From JAKFYM01 sp964416595 (GTDB taxonomy: Bacteria; Bdellovibrionota; UBA1018; CAIPTA01), in NCBI GenBank assembly GCA_964416595.1, contig CAYQES010000012.1, forward strand, positions 8,027 to 72,026: 64,000 bases of DNA, given 5' to 3'. Shown in pieces: positions 6,953 through 15,331 of the stretch. Every line of letters begins with the position of its first letter. Position 1 is the first letter of the stretch. A program made the translations under genes and the position numbers. The notes beneath the pieces are model-generated. The model saw only the letters and a program-made list of their open reading frames with translations. It did not search any database and was not told where the DNA came from.

Positions 6953-7735
6953 TCACTGCAGCTTCTCACCCGGCAACAACACTCCATCGCGATCATAGCC
7001 CCGCCGGTACTCATCAAAATATGCCGTCAAAGTTTTCCCAGGCGCCTTCGCGCAATACACTCCCATTTTAAAATAGTGTCCGTCTGGATCACCGGGATAG
7101 CCAATCGGCCCGTGGTAAGAGGCCACTAGTTTGCCGTTATGCCAAAGATCCACGGCGCCTTCGGAATCCGCGGACCACACGATTCTATACACAAAATCAT
7201 GCCACTGGTTTTTGGGAAAATTTTCTATTCGATAGAGCGGTACGCGCTGGGCGTCTTCCACTTGCTTTAAAGGTTGCAGCGTGAATTCCGCGGTTACGTA
7301 AAACACTCCGTCCCGATAGCGATGGGCGAGGGGAGGCTTGCCGCCGGGCACTCCTTTGGGCGAAACATTATGCCACTGGGCGAGCACACAGCCGTTATTT
7401 TCGGGCACCATGAAATCAGAGGGCAAATAATGGGAAACCCGGTACCAAATTTCTTTTCGAAAAGGAGCATTGAAATTTTCGCTCAACTCGCTCTTTAGTT
7501 CTTTTAGCGAAGTGCCGCCGGGATAAAGGGAAACGCTCGCCGCGAAACGCCCGTGACGAACAGGCTCCTTAACAATTTGAGCCGCATCCGGGCGGGCTAA
7601 TCGCCGTAAATTCCAGCCGGCAAAGTCTCCACTTTCAAATCCCTTAGGAGGCTCGGAGTAGAAAAATTTCCAGAGTAAAAAACCCGCCAAGGCGAGTACA
7701 CAAAAAGAAAGGGCTAATTTCCCGCGGCGATCCAT
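6953..7735 (-). CDS. Membrane-anchored polysaccharide-lyase-like protein (heparin lyase I type fold)
   Basis: The 260-residue product has an N-terminal anchor or uncleaved signal (basic MDRRGK, then a hydrophobic stretch to about residue 25). The rest resembles the polysaccharide lyase family of jelly-roll proteins (heparin lyase I / glucuronan-lyase-like): FRKEIWYRVSHYLPSDF, the Q-W-H stretch in VLAQWHNVS, WHDFVYRIVWSADSEGAVDLWHNGKLV, and YFKMGVYC near the C-terminus. Such proteins bind and often cleave acidic polysaccharides by beta-elimination. The anchor suggests action at the outer face of the inner membrane or in the periplasm. It stands alone, convergent with the preceding secreted genes and divergent from tdk. 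Whether it is an active lyase cannot be told from sequence here. Confidence 0.72.
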   Translation of the reverse strand: MDRRGKLALSFCVLALAGFLLWKFFYSEPPKGFESGDFAGWNLRRLARPDAAQIVKEPVRHGRFAASVSLYPGGTSLKELKSELSENFNAPFRKEIWYRVSHYLPSDFMVPENNGCVLAQWHNVSPKGVPGGKPPLAHRYRDGVFYVTAEFTLQPLKQVEDAQRVPLYRIENFPKNQWHDFVYRIVWSADSEGAVDLWHNGKLVASYHGPIGYPGDPDGHYFKMGVYCAKAPGKTLTAYFDEYRRGYDRDGVLLPGEKLQ

Positions 7736-7896
7736 ATTGTAAGAGCATAGAAGCGAAAAGAAAAAAAAGGAAGCGTTGAGTCAGTTGGGGTTTGTGGACA
7801 AATTGTGGAGGAAAGAATGTAAAACGGAGCCAGCGTGAAATCTTGATTGAAAAATAACAGGGCCCTCATTACTTTAGTTCCCTCGGGGGGTTGGCG

Positions 7897-8505
7897 ATGA
7901 GGGAAGTAGTGAGTCATTACGGTTGGGTGGAAGTGATCTGCGGTTGCATGTTTAGTGGCAAAACCGAAGAGCTCATCCGGCGCATGAAGCGGGCGCAAAT
8001 TGCCCGCCAAAAATTACAAATTTTTAAACCCGCCATTGATAATCGCTACGGCATGCAAGTGGTAGCCTCCCACAACCGCAACAGCATGGAATCCATTCCT
8101 GTGCAGAACGCTTGTGAAATTCTCACTCACCTCGCCGATGGCACCCGGGTGGTGGGCATCGATGAAGCCCAATTTTTTGATTCCGCGCTCGTGGAAGTGG
8201 TGGAGCGCTTGGCCCTAAGGGGCATCCGTGTGGTGGTGGCCGGTTTGGATATGGATTATCTGGCCAGGCCTTTCGGGCCCATGCCGGAACTCCTCGCCAT
8301 TGCTGAACAAGTAACAAAGCTCAGTGCCGTATGCGTGATCTGTGGCGCTGCCGCCACCCGCTCCCAGCGGATCGCGGCCAGTGAAGAAACTGTACTCGTG
8401 GGCGCCCACGATTCTTACGAAGCCCGTTGCCGCGCGCACCATCATGGGGAGCCGGAAAATAAAGTTCGCACCTTTTCCATGGAGGCACCTGCTTTAACCC
8501 TCTAG
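7897..8505 (+). CDS. tdk: Thymidine kinase
   Basis: Type II thymidine kinase of about 202 residues, phosphorylating thymidine to dTMP in the salvage pathway. The P-loop is GCMFSGKT (residues 16-23). The Walker B-like IDEAQFFD and the lasso-region VVVAGLDMDY follow. The zinc site is represented by VCVICGAAATRSQR and later EARCRAHH. I chose ATG 7897, preceded by a G-rich ribosome-binding region at 7885-7890; TTG 7891 would add two residues. It heads a run of nucleotide salvage genes with the uracil phosphoribosyltransferase-like gene and hpt. Confidence 0.95.
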   Translation: MREVVSHYGWVEVICGCMFSGKTEELIRRMKRAQIARQKLQIFKPAIDNRYGMQVVASHNRNSMESIPVQNACEILTHLADGTRVVGIDEAQFFDSALVEVVERLALRGIRVVVAGLDMDYLARPFGPMPELLAIAEQVTKLSAVCVICGAAATRSQRIAASEETVLVGAHDSYEARCRAHHHGEPENKVRTFSMEAPALTL

Positions 8506-8557
8506 GGCGTTTTGTGTTCTTGTCTCAGTAACAAATCTCTGCTTTGCTTGAAGGACC

Positions 8558-9388
8558 ATGGATAAACAATATTTGGGTCACAAATTCCAACTCTCGGAAT
8601 TGGAGCACCAATACGGCAAGAACGTGCACCTCCTTTCGGATCCGGTGCTTTTTACTCTACTGGCTCATCTGTGTTCTCCAGAAACTACCCAGCCCCAAGT
8701 GAATTTGCTCGTGAGGAAATTATACGAATCCTTGGTGCATACTGTAGTGAGCCAGGAATTTCCCCGTAAACCCGGCCGCGTTACTACCCGCATGGCCGCG
8801 AAACACCCTCGTGAAGGGGCGTTCACGGCCGAGCTCATGGATCGAGAGCAAGCGGCAGTTTCGGTGAATTTGGCCCGGGCCGGCACCTATCCTTCTCACC
8901 TTTGTTACGAATTCCTCAATCAGCTCTTAAATCCCGCCCTGGTACGCCAAGATCATATTCTCATGAGCCGGCAAACGGATTCGAAGCACCAAGTGACCGG
9001 GGCTAGTTCCGGTGGCTACAAAATCGGGGGTTCCGTGGATAATTCCATCGTGCTCTTGCCTGATCCCATGGGGGCCACGGGCTCCACGATGATTGAAGTG
9101 CTGGATCTCTACAAAAACGCTTTTGGTGGCACCGTGAAGGCGGGCAAAGCGAAGAAATATATTGCGCTGCATCTCATTGTGACGCCGGAATATCTCAAGA
9201 ATGTGCAAAAGCGCCATTCCGATTTGGTCGTTTATGCGCTACGTTTGGACAGAGGATTATCGCCCCAAGAAATTCTATCCACCCGTCCCGGCGAACTATG
9301 GGATAGTGAAAAAGGCCTTAATGGTGAACAGTATATTGTTCCCGGAGGAGGCGGATTTGGCGAGATCCTCAATAATGCTTACGTATGA
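8558..9388 (+). CDS. upp: Uracil phosphoribosyltransferase-like protein
   Basis: The 276-residue product belongs to the type I phosphoribosyltransferase fold and most resembles uracil phosphoribosyltransferase, which makes UMP from uracil and PRPP. The PRPP loop is LLPDPMGATGSTM (near 165-178), corresponding to the DPMLATGGS box of Upp. The C-terminal YIVPGGGGFGEILNNAYV matches the uracil-recognition region (usually a shorter PGLGDAGDR-type stretch). It is longer than E. coli Upp (208 residues), with an extended N-terminus and insertions, so it belongs to a divergent subgroup and its substrate is less certain. It sits between tdk and hpt, which supports a salvage role. The RBS is AAGGA just before the ATG. 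Confidence 0.8.
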   Translation: MDKQYLGHKFQLSELEHQYGKNVHLLSDPVLFTLLAHLCSPETTQPQVNLLVRKLYESLVHTVVSQEFPRKPGRVTTRMAAKHPREGAFTAELMDREQAAVSVNLARAGTYPSHLCYEFLNQLLNPALVRQDHILMSRQTDSKHQVTGASSGGYKIGGSVDNSIVLLPDPMGATGSTMIEVLDLYKNAFGGTVKAGKAKKYIALHLIVTPEYLKNVQKRHSDLVVYALRLDRGLSPQEILSTRPGELWDSEKGLNGEQYIVPGGGGFGEILNNAYV

Positions 9389-9437
9389 ACTTGCTTGAAG
9401 GAGTAGGTTCTAAGTGCATGAAATGAAAGTTTTTAAA

Positions 9438-9476
9438 GCCGGAGAGCCCGGCCGTAGCCGCCGCGTCGGGAGACGC
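9438..9476 (+). other. Two GC-rich hairpins in the hpt leader
   Basis: GCCGG/CCGGC (9438-9452, loop AGAGC) and GCGTC/GACGC (9463-9476, GNRA-type loop GGGA) lie between the upp-like gene and hpt, just before a purine-rich ribosome-binding region. They could form a small structured leader. There is no U-run, so it is not a classic terminator. Confidence 0.35.
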
Positions 9477-9499
9477 AGCGAGAGAAGAAAGGGAAGAAA

Positions 9500-10042
9500 A
9501 TGGCCGTGGAACGTCCAGATAACCCGCGTTGTTTGATTCCGGAGGAACGCCTCCAGAGCCGCGTGCGGGAACTGGCCAAAGAGATTGAAGAGCACTACCA
9601 GGGGAAAGAACCCATGGTGGCGATCTGTGTGTTGAAAGGATCCTTTGTGTTCTTTTCCGATCTCATCCGCGCCCTGGATCTTCCCATGAGCTGCGATTTT
9701 CTCGGAGTCACGAGCTATGGGAGTCGTCCCAAGCAGTCTGGAGAGGTGCGGGTAACCCTCGATCTCTCCAATTCCATCGCCGGCAAACATGTGTTGCTCG
9801 TGGAAGATGTGATTGATTCCGGAACAACCCTGCAGTTCATGATGCAAACTCTGGAGGCCCGCAAACCCGCGAGCTTGAAAGTGTGCACCCTTTTCCTCAA
9901 ACCCCACACCCTTCGCTCCCCCTATGAAATCGATTTTGTAGGTTTCCAAATTGGGGACGAATACGTGGTGGGCTACGGCATCGATCACCAGGAACGGTAT
10001 CGCGGTCTCTCCTATATTGGAGCTGTGGAACGCCCCCTGTAG
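9500..10042 (+). CDS. hpt: Hypoxanthine phosphoribosyltransferase
   Basis: A 180-residue purine salvage enzyme converting hypoxanthine (and probably guanine) plus PRPP to IMP/GMP. The PRPP-binding signature is VLLVEDVIDSGTTL (near 95-108). The PPi loop is in AICVLKGSFVFF, and the flexible loop in TSYGSRPKQSGEV carries the usual Ser-Tyr pair. C-terminal DFVGFQIGDEYVVGYGIDHQERYR is the base-binding region, with the conserved D-E-Y-V-V-G-Y-G. Length is normal. ATG 9500 follows GGGAAG. Confidence 0.95.
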   Translation: MAVERPDNPRCLIPEERLQSRVRELAKEIEEHYQGKEPMVAICVLKGSFVFFSDLIRALDLPMSCDFLGVTSYGSRPKQSGEVRVTLDLSNSIAGKHVLLVEDVIDSGTTLQFMMQTLEARKPASLKVCTLFLKPHTLRSPYEIDFVGFQIGDEYVVGYGIDHQERYRGLSYIGAVERPL

Positions 10043-10099
10043 GCATTCTATAGCTCCTTAACCGTTGTGCGAAAAAAAGCGCAACCTTAGGAGAATAAA

Positions 10100-11110
10100 A
10101 TGATTGTAACCAGCAGTGCTCCCACCCGCATCGATCTTGCAGGTGGCACCACCGATATTTGGCCCCTGAACCTTTTCCATTCCAAAGCTCGCACCATCAA
10201 TATTGCTATCGACCAGCGGGCCAAAGCGAAAGTAGAAAAAACCCAAGGCAACGCGATCGAGATTCGCTCGGAAGACCAAGATGCTTCCCACCGTTTGCCT
10301 TCCATCGATTATGTGGACGAAATCGAGGCGGGCCATCCGCTAGAATTAATTTTACGTTTGCTCGCGTTTTTTCGTCCGGAAGGGGGCCTTGCCATCAATA
10401 CTTCCTGCATGAGCCCTGTGGGCGCGGGCCTCGGTGGATCTTCAGCCTTAAACATCGCTCTCTGCGGGGCTTTGAATAGTTTCATCGGCGGAAAATATTC
10501 CCGGGAAGAATTGATCGTGATCGCCAAAAACGTGGAAACCCAAGTGCTCCGCATCCCCGCTGGTGTGCAAGATTATTATCCCGCCATGTATGGCGGTTTA
10601 AATTCTGTGCTGCTCGAAATCACGGGCGATAGTTTGCTCCGCCACTCGCATATCCTGGCTCACCAATTGGAATCCCGCATGGTGCTTGTGTATAGCGGTA
10701 AGAGCCGCAATTCTGGCATGAACAATTGGGCCGTGATGAAAGATTTTCTTGACGGTAACAAAGAAGTGCAAGGTTATATGCGGGCGATCCAAGAGGCTGC
10801 ACTGGAAATGGAAGTAGCCTTGAAAACAGGCCGTTATGAGGAAGCCGCCAAAGCGATCGAGTTTGAAATGGAAAATCGCAGGAAATTAGCACCAGGGATT
10901 TCTACTCCAGAATTAGATGAGCTCATTCAATTCGGAAAAGACAATGGCGCAAAAGCGGCCAAAATCTGCGGCGCCGGTGGTGGCGGTTGCTTGATGTTCA
11001 TGACCAGTCCTAACGATAAATACCCTTTAATCAAAAAACTTCGGGAGCGGGACGCTAAGATCATCGATTTCCATGTGGATTCCGATGGCCTGAGCGTGAA
11101 TTCCTACTAG
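10100..11110 (+). CDS. GHMP family sugar kinase (HddA-like)
   Basis: The 336-residue product is a GHMP kinase: the N-terminal sugar motif APTRIDLAGGTTD (7-19), the ATP-binding glycine-rich box SPVGAGLGGSSALNI (near 109-123), and the third motif CGAGGGGCLMF (near 296-306). The best match among the subgroups is the D-glycero-D-manno-heptose 7-phosphate kinase / fucokinase-like branch, which phosphorylates a sugar at the anomeric carbon. A heptose role would fit an LPS-making cell, but no GDP-heptose genes are adjacent, so the substrate stays open. AGGAG precedes the ATG. The DUF429 gene starts five bases after its stop, so they are probably co-transcribed. Confidence 0.82.
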   Translation: MIVTSSAPTRIDLAGGTTDIWPLNLFHSKARTINIAIDQRAKAKVEKTQGNAIEIRSEDQDASHRLPSIDYVDEIEAGHPLELILRLLAFFRPEGGLAINTSCMSPVGAGLGGSSALNIALCGALNSFIGGKYSREELIVIAKNVETQVLRIPAGVQDYYPAMYGGLNSVLLEITGDSLLRHSHILAHQLESRMVLVYSGKSRNSGMNNWAVMKDFLDGNKEVQGYMRAIQEAALEMEVALKTGRYEEAAKAIEFEMENRRKLAPGISTPELDELIQFGKDNGAKAAKICGAGGGGCLMFMTSPNDKYPLIKKLRERDAKIIDFHVDSDGLSVNSY

Positions 11111-11115
11111 GTATC

Positions 11116-11928
11116 ATGACGGCCACTCACCAGCGCTTTGTGGGAATTGAGCTGGGAGGAAGCCGCCGCACGGCGGTGTTGCGTCTAGACTATTTTGCAC
11201 AAGAGAAGAAAGCTTTTGTGGGTGCACTCGAATCGCCTTTGTTCGGCGCTGAGGGGGAAACCGCCGACGAAGCTTTGATTCGCACTGTGAATGGGATGGA
11301 AGCCAATGGTGTTGCCGTGGATGCTCCTTTGAGTTTACCTCCTTGTGTGACTTGTACTTTGGTTTGCCCGGGTGTGCGCCGCTGCACCGTGGATGCGGTG
11401 GAATGGATGCGAAAAGAAGCGGCAGTCTTTAAGCTTTTGCCTACGCCCTATAGCCAGCGGCCCGTGGATCTTTTGTTGCGGGGGCGCTGGCAAGAAGATG
11501 GCCCTTTTCCCACGGATGAATCCTTTGGTTCGAGCCGCGCTCCTCTCGCCACACGCATGCAGTATTTGCTACGGCATTTACATGCAGAAAAAATTCTCGA
11601 GGCTATGCCGCGCCTCGTGCTAGGGGCCATTGCCCACTGGTACGGGCTTTCTGCCCGGCAAGTGCGTTTAGCGCGGGATGTGGAAGTAGGCTTCGAGCAG
11701 CGTTTGGGAATTTTAGAAGGAATGGGCCAGAAGCCTAGCCTTCCACTTTTACCCCAGTTGTTTTTATACCAGGCGGATGTACTCGCTTTGGCCAAAGATC
11801 TTTCGGCCTTCGATGCCTTTCTTTGCGCGTTTGCGTCGCTATTAGAGCATTTACAATTGCTCGAGCCTTTAGAGTTTCCCGCCGCTTGGGGTTGGGTGGC
11901 AAAACCGCGCAGATGGGTGCGCTCATGA
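11116..11928 (+). CDS. DUF429-like (RNase H-fold) protein
   Basis: A 270-residue protein resembling the DUF429 family of predicted RNase H-like nucleases. The N-terminal GIELGGSRRTAVLRLD (near 10-25) takes the place of the G-I-D-x-x first strand, and VAVDAPLSLPPC (near 67-78) matches the D-A-P-L second motif. Members are common and uncharacterised. Here the first acidic residue is Glu rather than Asp, and cysteines cluster near residues 78-93 (CVTCTLVCPGVRRC), which could bind a metal. The stop overlaps the ATG of the following ABC transporter lipoprotein, so it may be the link between the kinase and the transporter in one transcript. Confidence 0.65.
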   Translation: MTATHQRFVGIELGGSRRTAVLRLDYFAQEKKAFVGALESPLFGAEGETADEALIRTVNGMEANGVAVDAPLSLPPCVTCTLVCPGVRRCTVDAVEWMRKEAAVFKLLPTPYSQRPVDLLLRGRWQEDGPFPTDESFGSSRAPLATRMQYLLRHLHAEKILEAMPRLVLGAIAHWYGLSARQVRLARDVEVGFEQRLGILEGMGQKPSLPLLPQLFLYQADVLALAKDLSAFDAFLCAFASLLEHLQLLEPLEFPAAWGWVAKPRRWVRS

Positions 11929-13550
11929 GAATCTTATTAGTCGCACTAATACTCGTCGGTTGCAGCGGGAAGGAGCGTCCACTGCAATTTAATATGGGAG
12001 TGGAAGCCGTGCAGCTCGATTGGAATCGGGCCATCGATTCTGCATCGGTGGTGTTGATTGATAATATTATGGAGGGCCTTACCACGTATTCTGGCTCACT
12101 TCAGGGGAATGAAGCGGATCTTGTGCGTCCATTGCCCGCCTTGGCCTCTTCGTGGTCGATTTCTGAAGGGGGAAAAGTCTATCGATTTCATTTAAAACCC
12201 GGAGTAACTTGGACCGACGGTGTAGAACTCAAAGCACAACAATTTGTGGATTCCTGGGAGCGGCTCCTTTCCCCAGGTTTTCGTTCGGCGAATGCGTATC
12301 ATTTATTTGATATCGAAAATGCTAAGAACTATAGCGAGGGGAAAGAAAAAGATTTTTCTCGTGTGGGAGTGCGCGCCCTCGATAATCATACTTTAGAGGT
12401 GCGCTTGCGGCGTCAAGCACCCTATTTTTTGCACCTTGTGGCTTCGGCGAGCACCTATCCCATTCGTAAAGATTTGATCGAGAAATTTTCGGAAGCCTGG
12501 ACAGACCCAGAAAACCTCGTGACCCTCGGCCCTTACCGCATTATGGATTGGGTGCCGGCGGACCGCATTCTTTTGCAAGTGTTTCCCGATTATAGCGGGC
12601 CACTGCCCGCTATTTCTCGGGTGATTTGCCGATTTGTTTCCGAGCCCCTCACGGCTTTTGCGCTCTATGAAAATGGTGCTTTGGATATTTTGCCCCGGGA
12701 TCTGCCTTCTCCTTTTATCAAGCGCTTGCAGCAGGGGGCCGAGTATCGAACGGGACCCAAACTCCAGGTGAGTTATTTGTTGTTCAACACACGCCGGCCG
12801 CCTTTTGACCGCAAAGAAAATCGCCGCACTTTTATTCGCGCTTTAAATCGGGAGCAATTGGCGCTCTATTTCCGTGGCACCCAAGCGCCCACCCGTGGTT
12901 GGGTGCCGCCGGGCCTTCTAGGATTTAGGGAAAACATCGGGATCGCAGCTGAGGGCAAAGAGAGTAAGCTTTTGGCAGGAAAATCTGTGGAGATCCGTTA
13001 TAGCGGCAGTGACACTTGGAATTTAGTGTTTCAAACCATCCAAAGGCAATTGGCCGAGAAACTAACACTCCAAGCCAAACTGAGCCCATCGGACGGGGCC
13101 GAGTACAGCGATCTTTTGGCTCAGCTTTCCGATCCCAATCGCACAAAAAATGCGCCACATATTTTGCATATGGGCTGGGTGGCGGATTATCCTGATTCCC
13201 ATAGTTTTATGAACGTTTTCACCTCTACTAGCGAAAGCAATTATTCTGGTTGGGCTAATGCCGAGTATGATCGTTTGGTGGAGAAAGCTGTTTCCACCAC
13301 AGAGGAGAGCGTAAGATCGCAATTTTACCAGAGAGCCCAAGAAATTTTGTTGGAAGATGAGGCTGTGTTGATGCCACTATTTTTTACCAGCCACCAAGCC
13401 CTGGTGCGAACCGAAGTACAGGGCGTGCAATTGAACGTTTTGGATAAATGGTATTTTAAAAACCTAAACTTCGAACGCTCCGGCTGGAGAGGTTTTGGTC
13501 GTTCATTTTTGCGACGCTTGCGGCAAGCTAACTCGGGGGATGGAGCTTAA
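11925..13550 (+). CDS. oppA: Oligopeptide/dipeptide ABC transporter substrate-binding lipoprotein
   Basis: A 541-residue extracytoplasmic solute-binding protein of family 5 (SBP_bac_5). The start ATG 11925 overlaps the preceding stop (ATGA). The signal ends with the lipobox LILVGC, so it is a lipoprotein tethered in the periplasm. Family features are NIMEGLTTYSG near the N-terminus, the GVTWTDGVELKAQQFVDSWERLL block near 85-108, and the late YPDSHSFMNVF and YSGWANAEYDRLVEKA segments typical of OppA/DppA. The two permease genes follow at once. It probably binds short peptides, perhaps cell-wall peptides; ligand choice cannot be read from the sequence. Confidence 0.92.
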   Translation: MRILLVALILVGCSGKERPLQFNMGVEAVQLDWNRAIDSASVVLIDNIMEGLTTYSGSLQGNEADLVRPLPALASSWSISEGGKVYRFHLKPGVTWTDGVELKAQQFVDSWERLLSPGFRSANAYHLFDIENAKNYSEGKEKDFSRVGVRALDNHTLEVRLRRQAPYFLHLVASASTYPIRKDLIEKFSEAWTDPENLVTLGPYRIMDWVPADRILLQVFPDYSGPLPAISRVICRFVSEPLTAFALYENGALDILPRDLPSPFIKRLQQGAEYRTGPKLQVSYLLFNTRRPPFDRKENRRTFIRALNREQLALYFRGTQAPTRGWVPPGLLGFRENIGIAAEGKESKLLAGKSVEIRYSGSDTWNLVFQTIQRQLAEKLTLQAKLSPSDGAEYSDLLAQLSDPNRTKNAPHILHMGWVADYPDSHSFMNVFTSTSESNYSGWANAEYDRLVEKAVSTTEESVRSQFYQRAQEILLEDEAVLMPLFFTSHQALVRTEVQGVQLNVLDKWYFKNLNFERSGWRGFGRSFLRRLRQANSGDGA

Positions 13551-13555
13551 GGTTT

Positions 13556-14473
13556 ATGTTGCAGTTTATAGTAAGACGATTTTTTGTGATTCTCGCCACA
13601 CTCTTTGTGTTAGCCACGATCACGTTCTTTTTATTACGCGTGGTGCCTGGCGGGCCTTTTGATTCAGATAAAGCCTTGCCGCCTGATATCAAGGCCAACG
13701 TGGAGATGAAGTTTGGTTTAAATAAACCTTTGTATGTGCAATACGGAGATTATCTCTGGGGTTTAGTGCGTTTTGATTTTGGCCCAAGTTTTAAATATTT
13801 AGGTAGAGATGTGAACGAGATTATCATGGACACTCTCCCGATCAGCGTAGAATTGGGTGTTTATTCGTTGCTACTCGCTATTATATTGGGCATTCCCCTC
13901 GGCATTCTCTCGGCCTATAAACAAAACACTTGGATCGACTTTTCCGCCATGTTTATGGCTGTGGCGGGGATTAGCTTGCCCAGCTACTTTGTGGGCGCGA
14001 TTCTCATCTATGTTTTTTGCCTGCAGCTGAATATTTTTCCCCCCGCACTTTGGGATGAGTGGGTGCATAAGGTGTTACCCACAATCACCCTGGGCACTCG
14101 GCCAGCTGCTTTGATTGCACGCCTTACCCGGGCCGCGCTTCTCGAAAGCATACGCGCCGATTATGTGCGCACCGCCCGGGCTAAGGGCTTAAGTGAAAGC
14201 AAAGTAATTTTAAAACACGCCCTAAGAAATTCTTTAATCCCAGTGATCACCTTGCTCGGGCCGTTGGCGGCTTATGTGCTCACGGGCACTTTCGTGATTG
14301 AATATATTTACGCCATTCCCGGCATGGGAAAATATTTTATTGATGCCGTGACCAATCGGGATTACCCGCTGATCATGGGTGTAACGATGGTATTTGGTTT
14401 TGCGCTTACGGCGGCAAACCTATTGGTAGATATGGCTTATGTGGTGATTGATCCCCGCATTCGCATCCGCTAA
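13556..14473 (+). CDS. oppB: Oligopeptide/dipeptide ABC transporter permease, OppB type
   Basis: A 305-residue inner-membrane permease with about six helices. It starts with LQFIVRRFFVILATLFVLATITFFLLRVVPGGPFD, the usual OppB/DppB opening. The ABC-coupling EAA loop is RADYVRTARAKGLSESKVILKHALRNS (near 199-225), with the conserved A-R-A-K-G-L and H-A-L-R-N. It begins five bases after oppA and is followed by oppC at 11 bases. No OppD or OppF ATPase gene occurs in the window, so the ATPases must be encoded elsewhere. Confidence 0.94.
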   Translation: MLQFIVRRFFVILATLFVLATITFFLLRVVPGGPFDSDKALPPDIKANVEMKFGLNKPLYVQYGDYLWGLVRFDFGPSFKYLGRDVNEIIMDTLPISVELGVYSLLLAIILGIPLGILSAYKQNTWIDFSAMFMAVAGISLPSYFVGAILIYVFCLQLNIFPPALWDEWVHKVLPTITLGTRPAALIARLTRAALLESIRADYVRTARAKGLSESKVILKHALRNSLIPVITLLGPLAAYVLTGTFVIEYIYAIPGMGKYFIDAVTNRDYPLIMGVTMVFGFALTAANLLVDMAYVVIDPRIRIR

Positions 14474-14484
14474 AGAGGAGTAAG

Positions 14485-15324
14485 ATGTACTTAGACGCTT
14501 GGAAGCGATTAAAACGACACAAAGTGGCTATGTTGAGCCTGGCGTTTTTATTGCTGCTTTCCCTTGTGGCCATAGCGGCTCCTTGGGTCACAAACTTTTC
14601 TTATTTTGAGCAAAATGCGGATCACGCTCTCCAGAGCCCCAATGCCACCTATTGGTTTGGTACCGATACTCTGGGCCGGGATCTTTTTTCTCGGCTTGTG
14701 TATGGAGCCCGCATTTCGCTTGCGGTGGGTTTTTTTACGGCCATTTTTTCGCTGGTGATCGGTAGCGTTTATGGCGCCATCTCTGGTTACATGGGCGGCA
14801 AGGTGGACACCTTCCTCATGCGCTTGGCCGATGTGTTGAATGCATTGCCGTCGTTGCTCGTAACGGTGCTATTGATGTTGGTGCTCGGCCGTGGCCCCCT
14901 GGGGATTTTTGTGGCCTTAGGCATTGTGGGTTGGGTGAGTGAAGCTCGCCTCGTGCGTGGGCAAGTGTTGCAAGCCAAAGAAATGTTATATGTGGAATCG
15001 GCCCGCTCTCTCGGCATGGGATCCTTTCGCATCCTTTTTCAGCATATTTTCCCCAACATCCTTGGGCCCGTGATCGTGAGCCTCACCTTTGGCATTCCAC
15101 AAAATATTATGGCCGAAAGTTTTTTGAGTTTCGTGGGCTTAGGTTTAGAGCCACCCTTTGCTAGTTGGGGCACTTTGGCTAATGAAGGTTGGCGGGCGTA
15201 CCGCACCTATCCCTATTTGATTTTTTTTCCAGGTATCGTGCTTTTTCTCACGATCTTGGCCTTTAACTTTCTTGGTGACGGTTTGCGCGACGCCATGGAC
15301 CCACAAATGAAGAAAAACGGGTAA
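14485..15324 (+). CDS. oppC: Oligopeptide/dipeptide ABC transporter permease, OppC type
   Basis: A 279-residue permease with an N-terminal OppC/DppC segment (LDAWKRLKRHKVAMLSLAFLLLLS) and the motif FGTDTLGRDLFSRLVYGARISLAVG (near 57-80) diagnostic of the C-type subunit. The EAA loop is around YVESARSLGMGSFRILFQHIFPNI. The C-terminus has LSFVGLGLEPPFASWGTL and NFLGDGLRDAMDPQMK, also typical. It forms the transmembrane pore with OppB. Preceded by AGAGGAG. The SDR epimerase gene begins seven bases downstream and may be read through from this operon. Confidence 0.94.
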   Translation: MYLDAWKRLKRHKVAMLSLAFLLLLSLVAIAAPWVTNFSYFEQNADHALQSPNATYWFGTDTLGRDLFSRLVYGARISLAVGFFTAIFSLVIGSVYGAISGYMGGKVDTFLMRLADVLNALPSLLVTVLLMLVLGRGPLGIFVALGIVGWVSEARLVRGQVLQAKEMLYVESARSLGMGSFRILFQHIFPNILGPVIVSLTFGIPQNIMAESFLSFVGLGLEPPFASWGTLANEGWRAYRTYPYLIFFPGIVLFLTILAFNFLGDGLRDAMDPQMKKNG

Positions 15325-15331
15325 GGCAGAT

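Noticed and set aside
9424..9534. Arg-rich 36-codon frame in the hpt leader
   Set aside because: It runs into hpt in the wrong frame, has no clear ribosome site, and its Arg content comes from the GC-rich hairpins.
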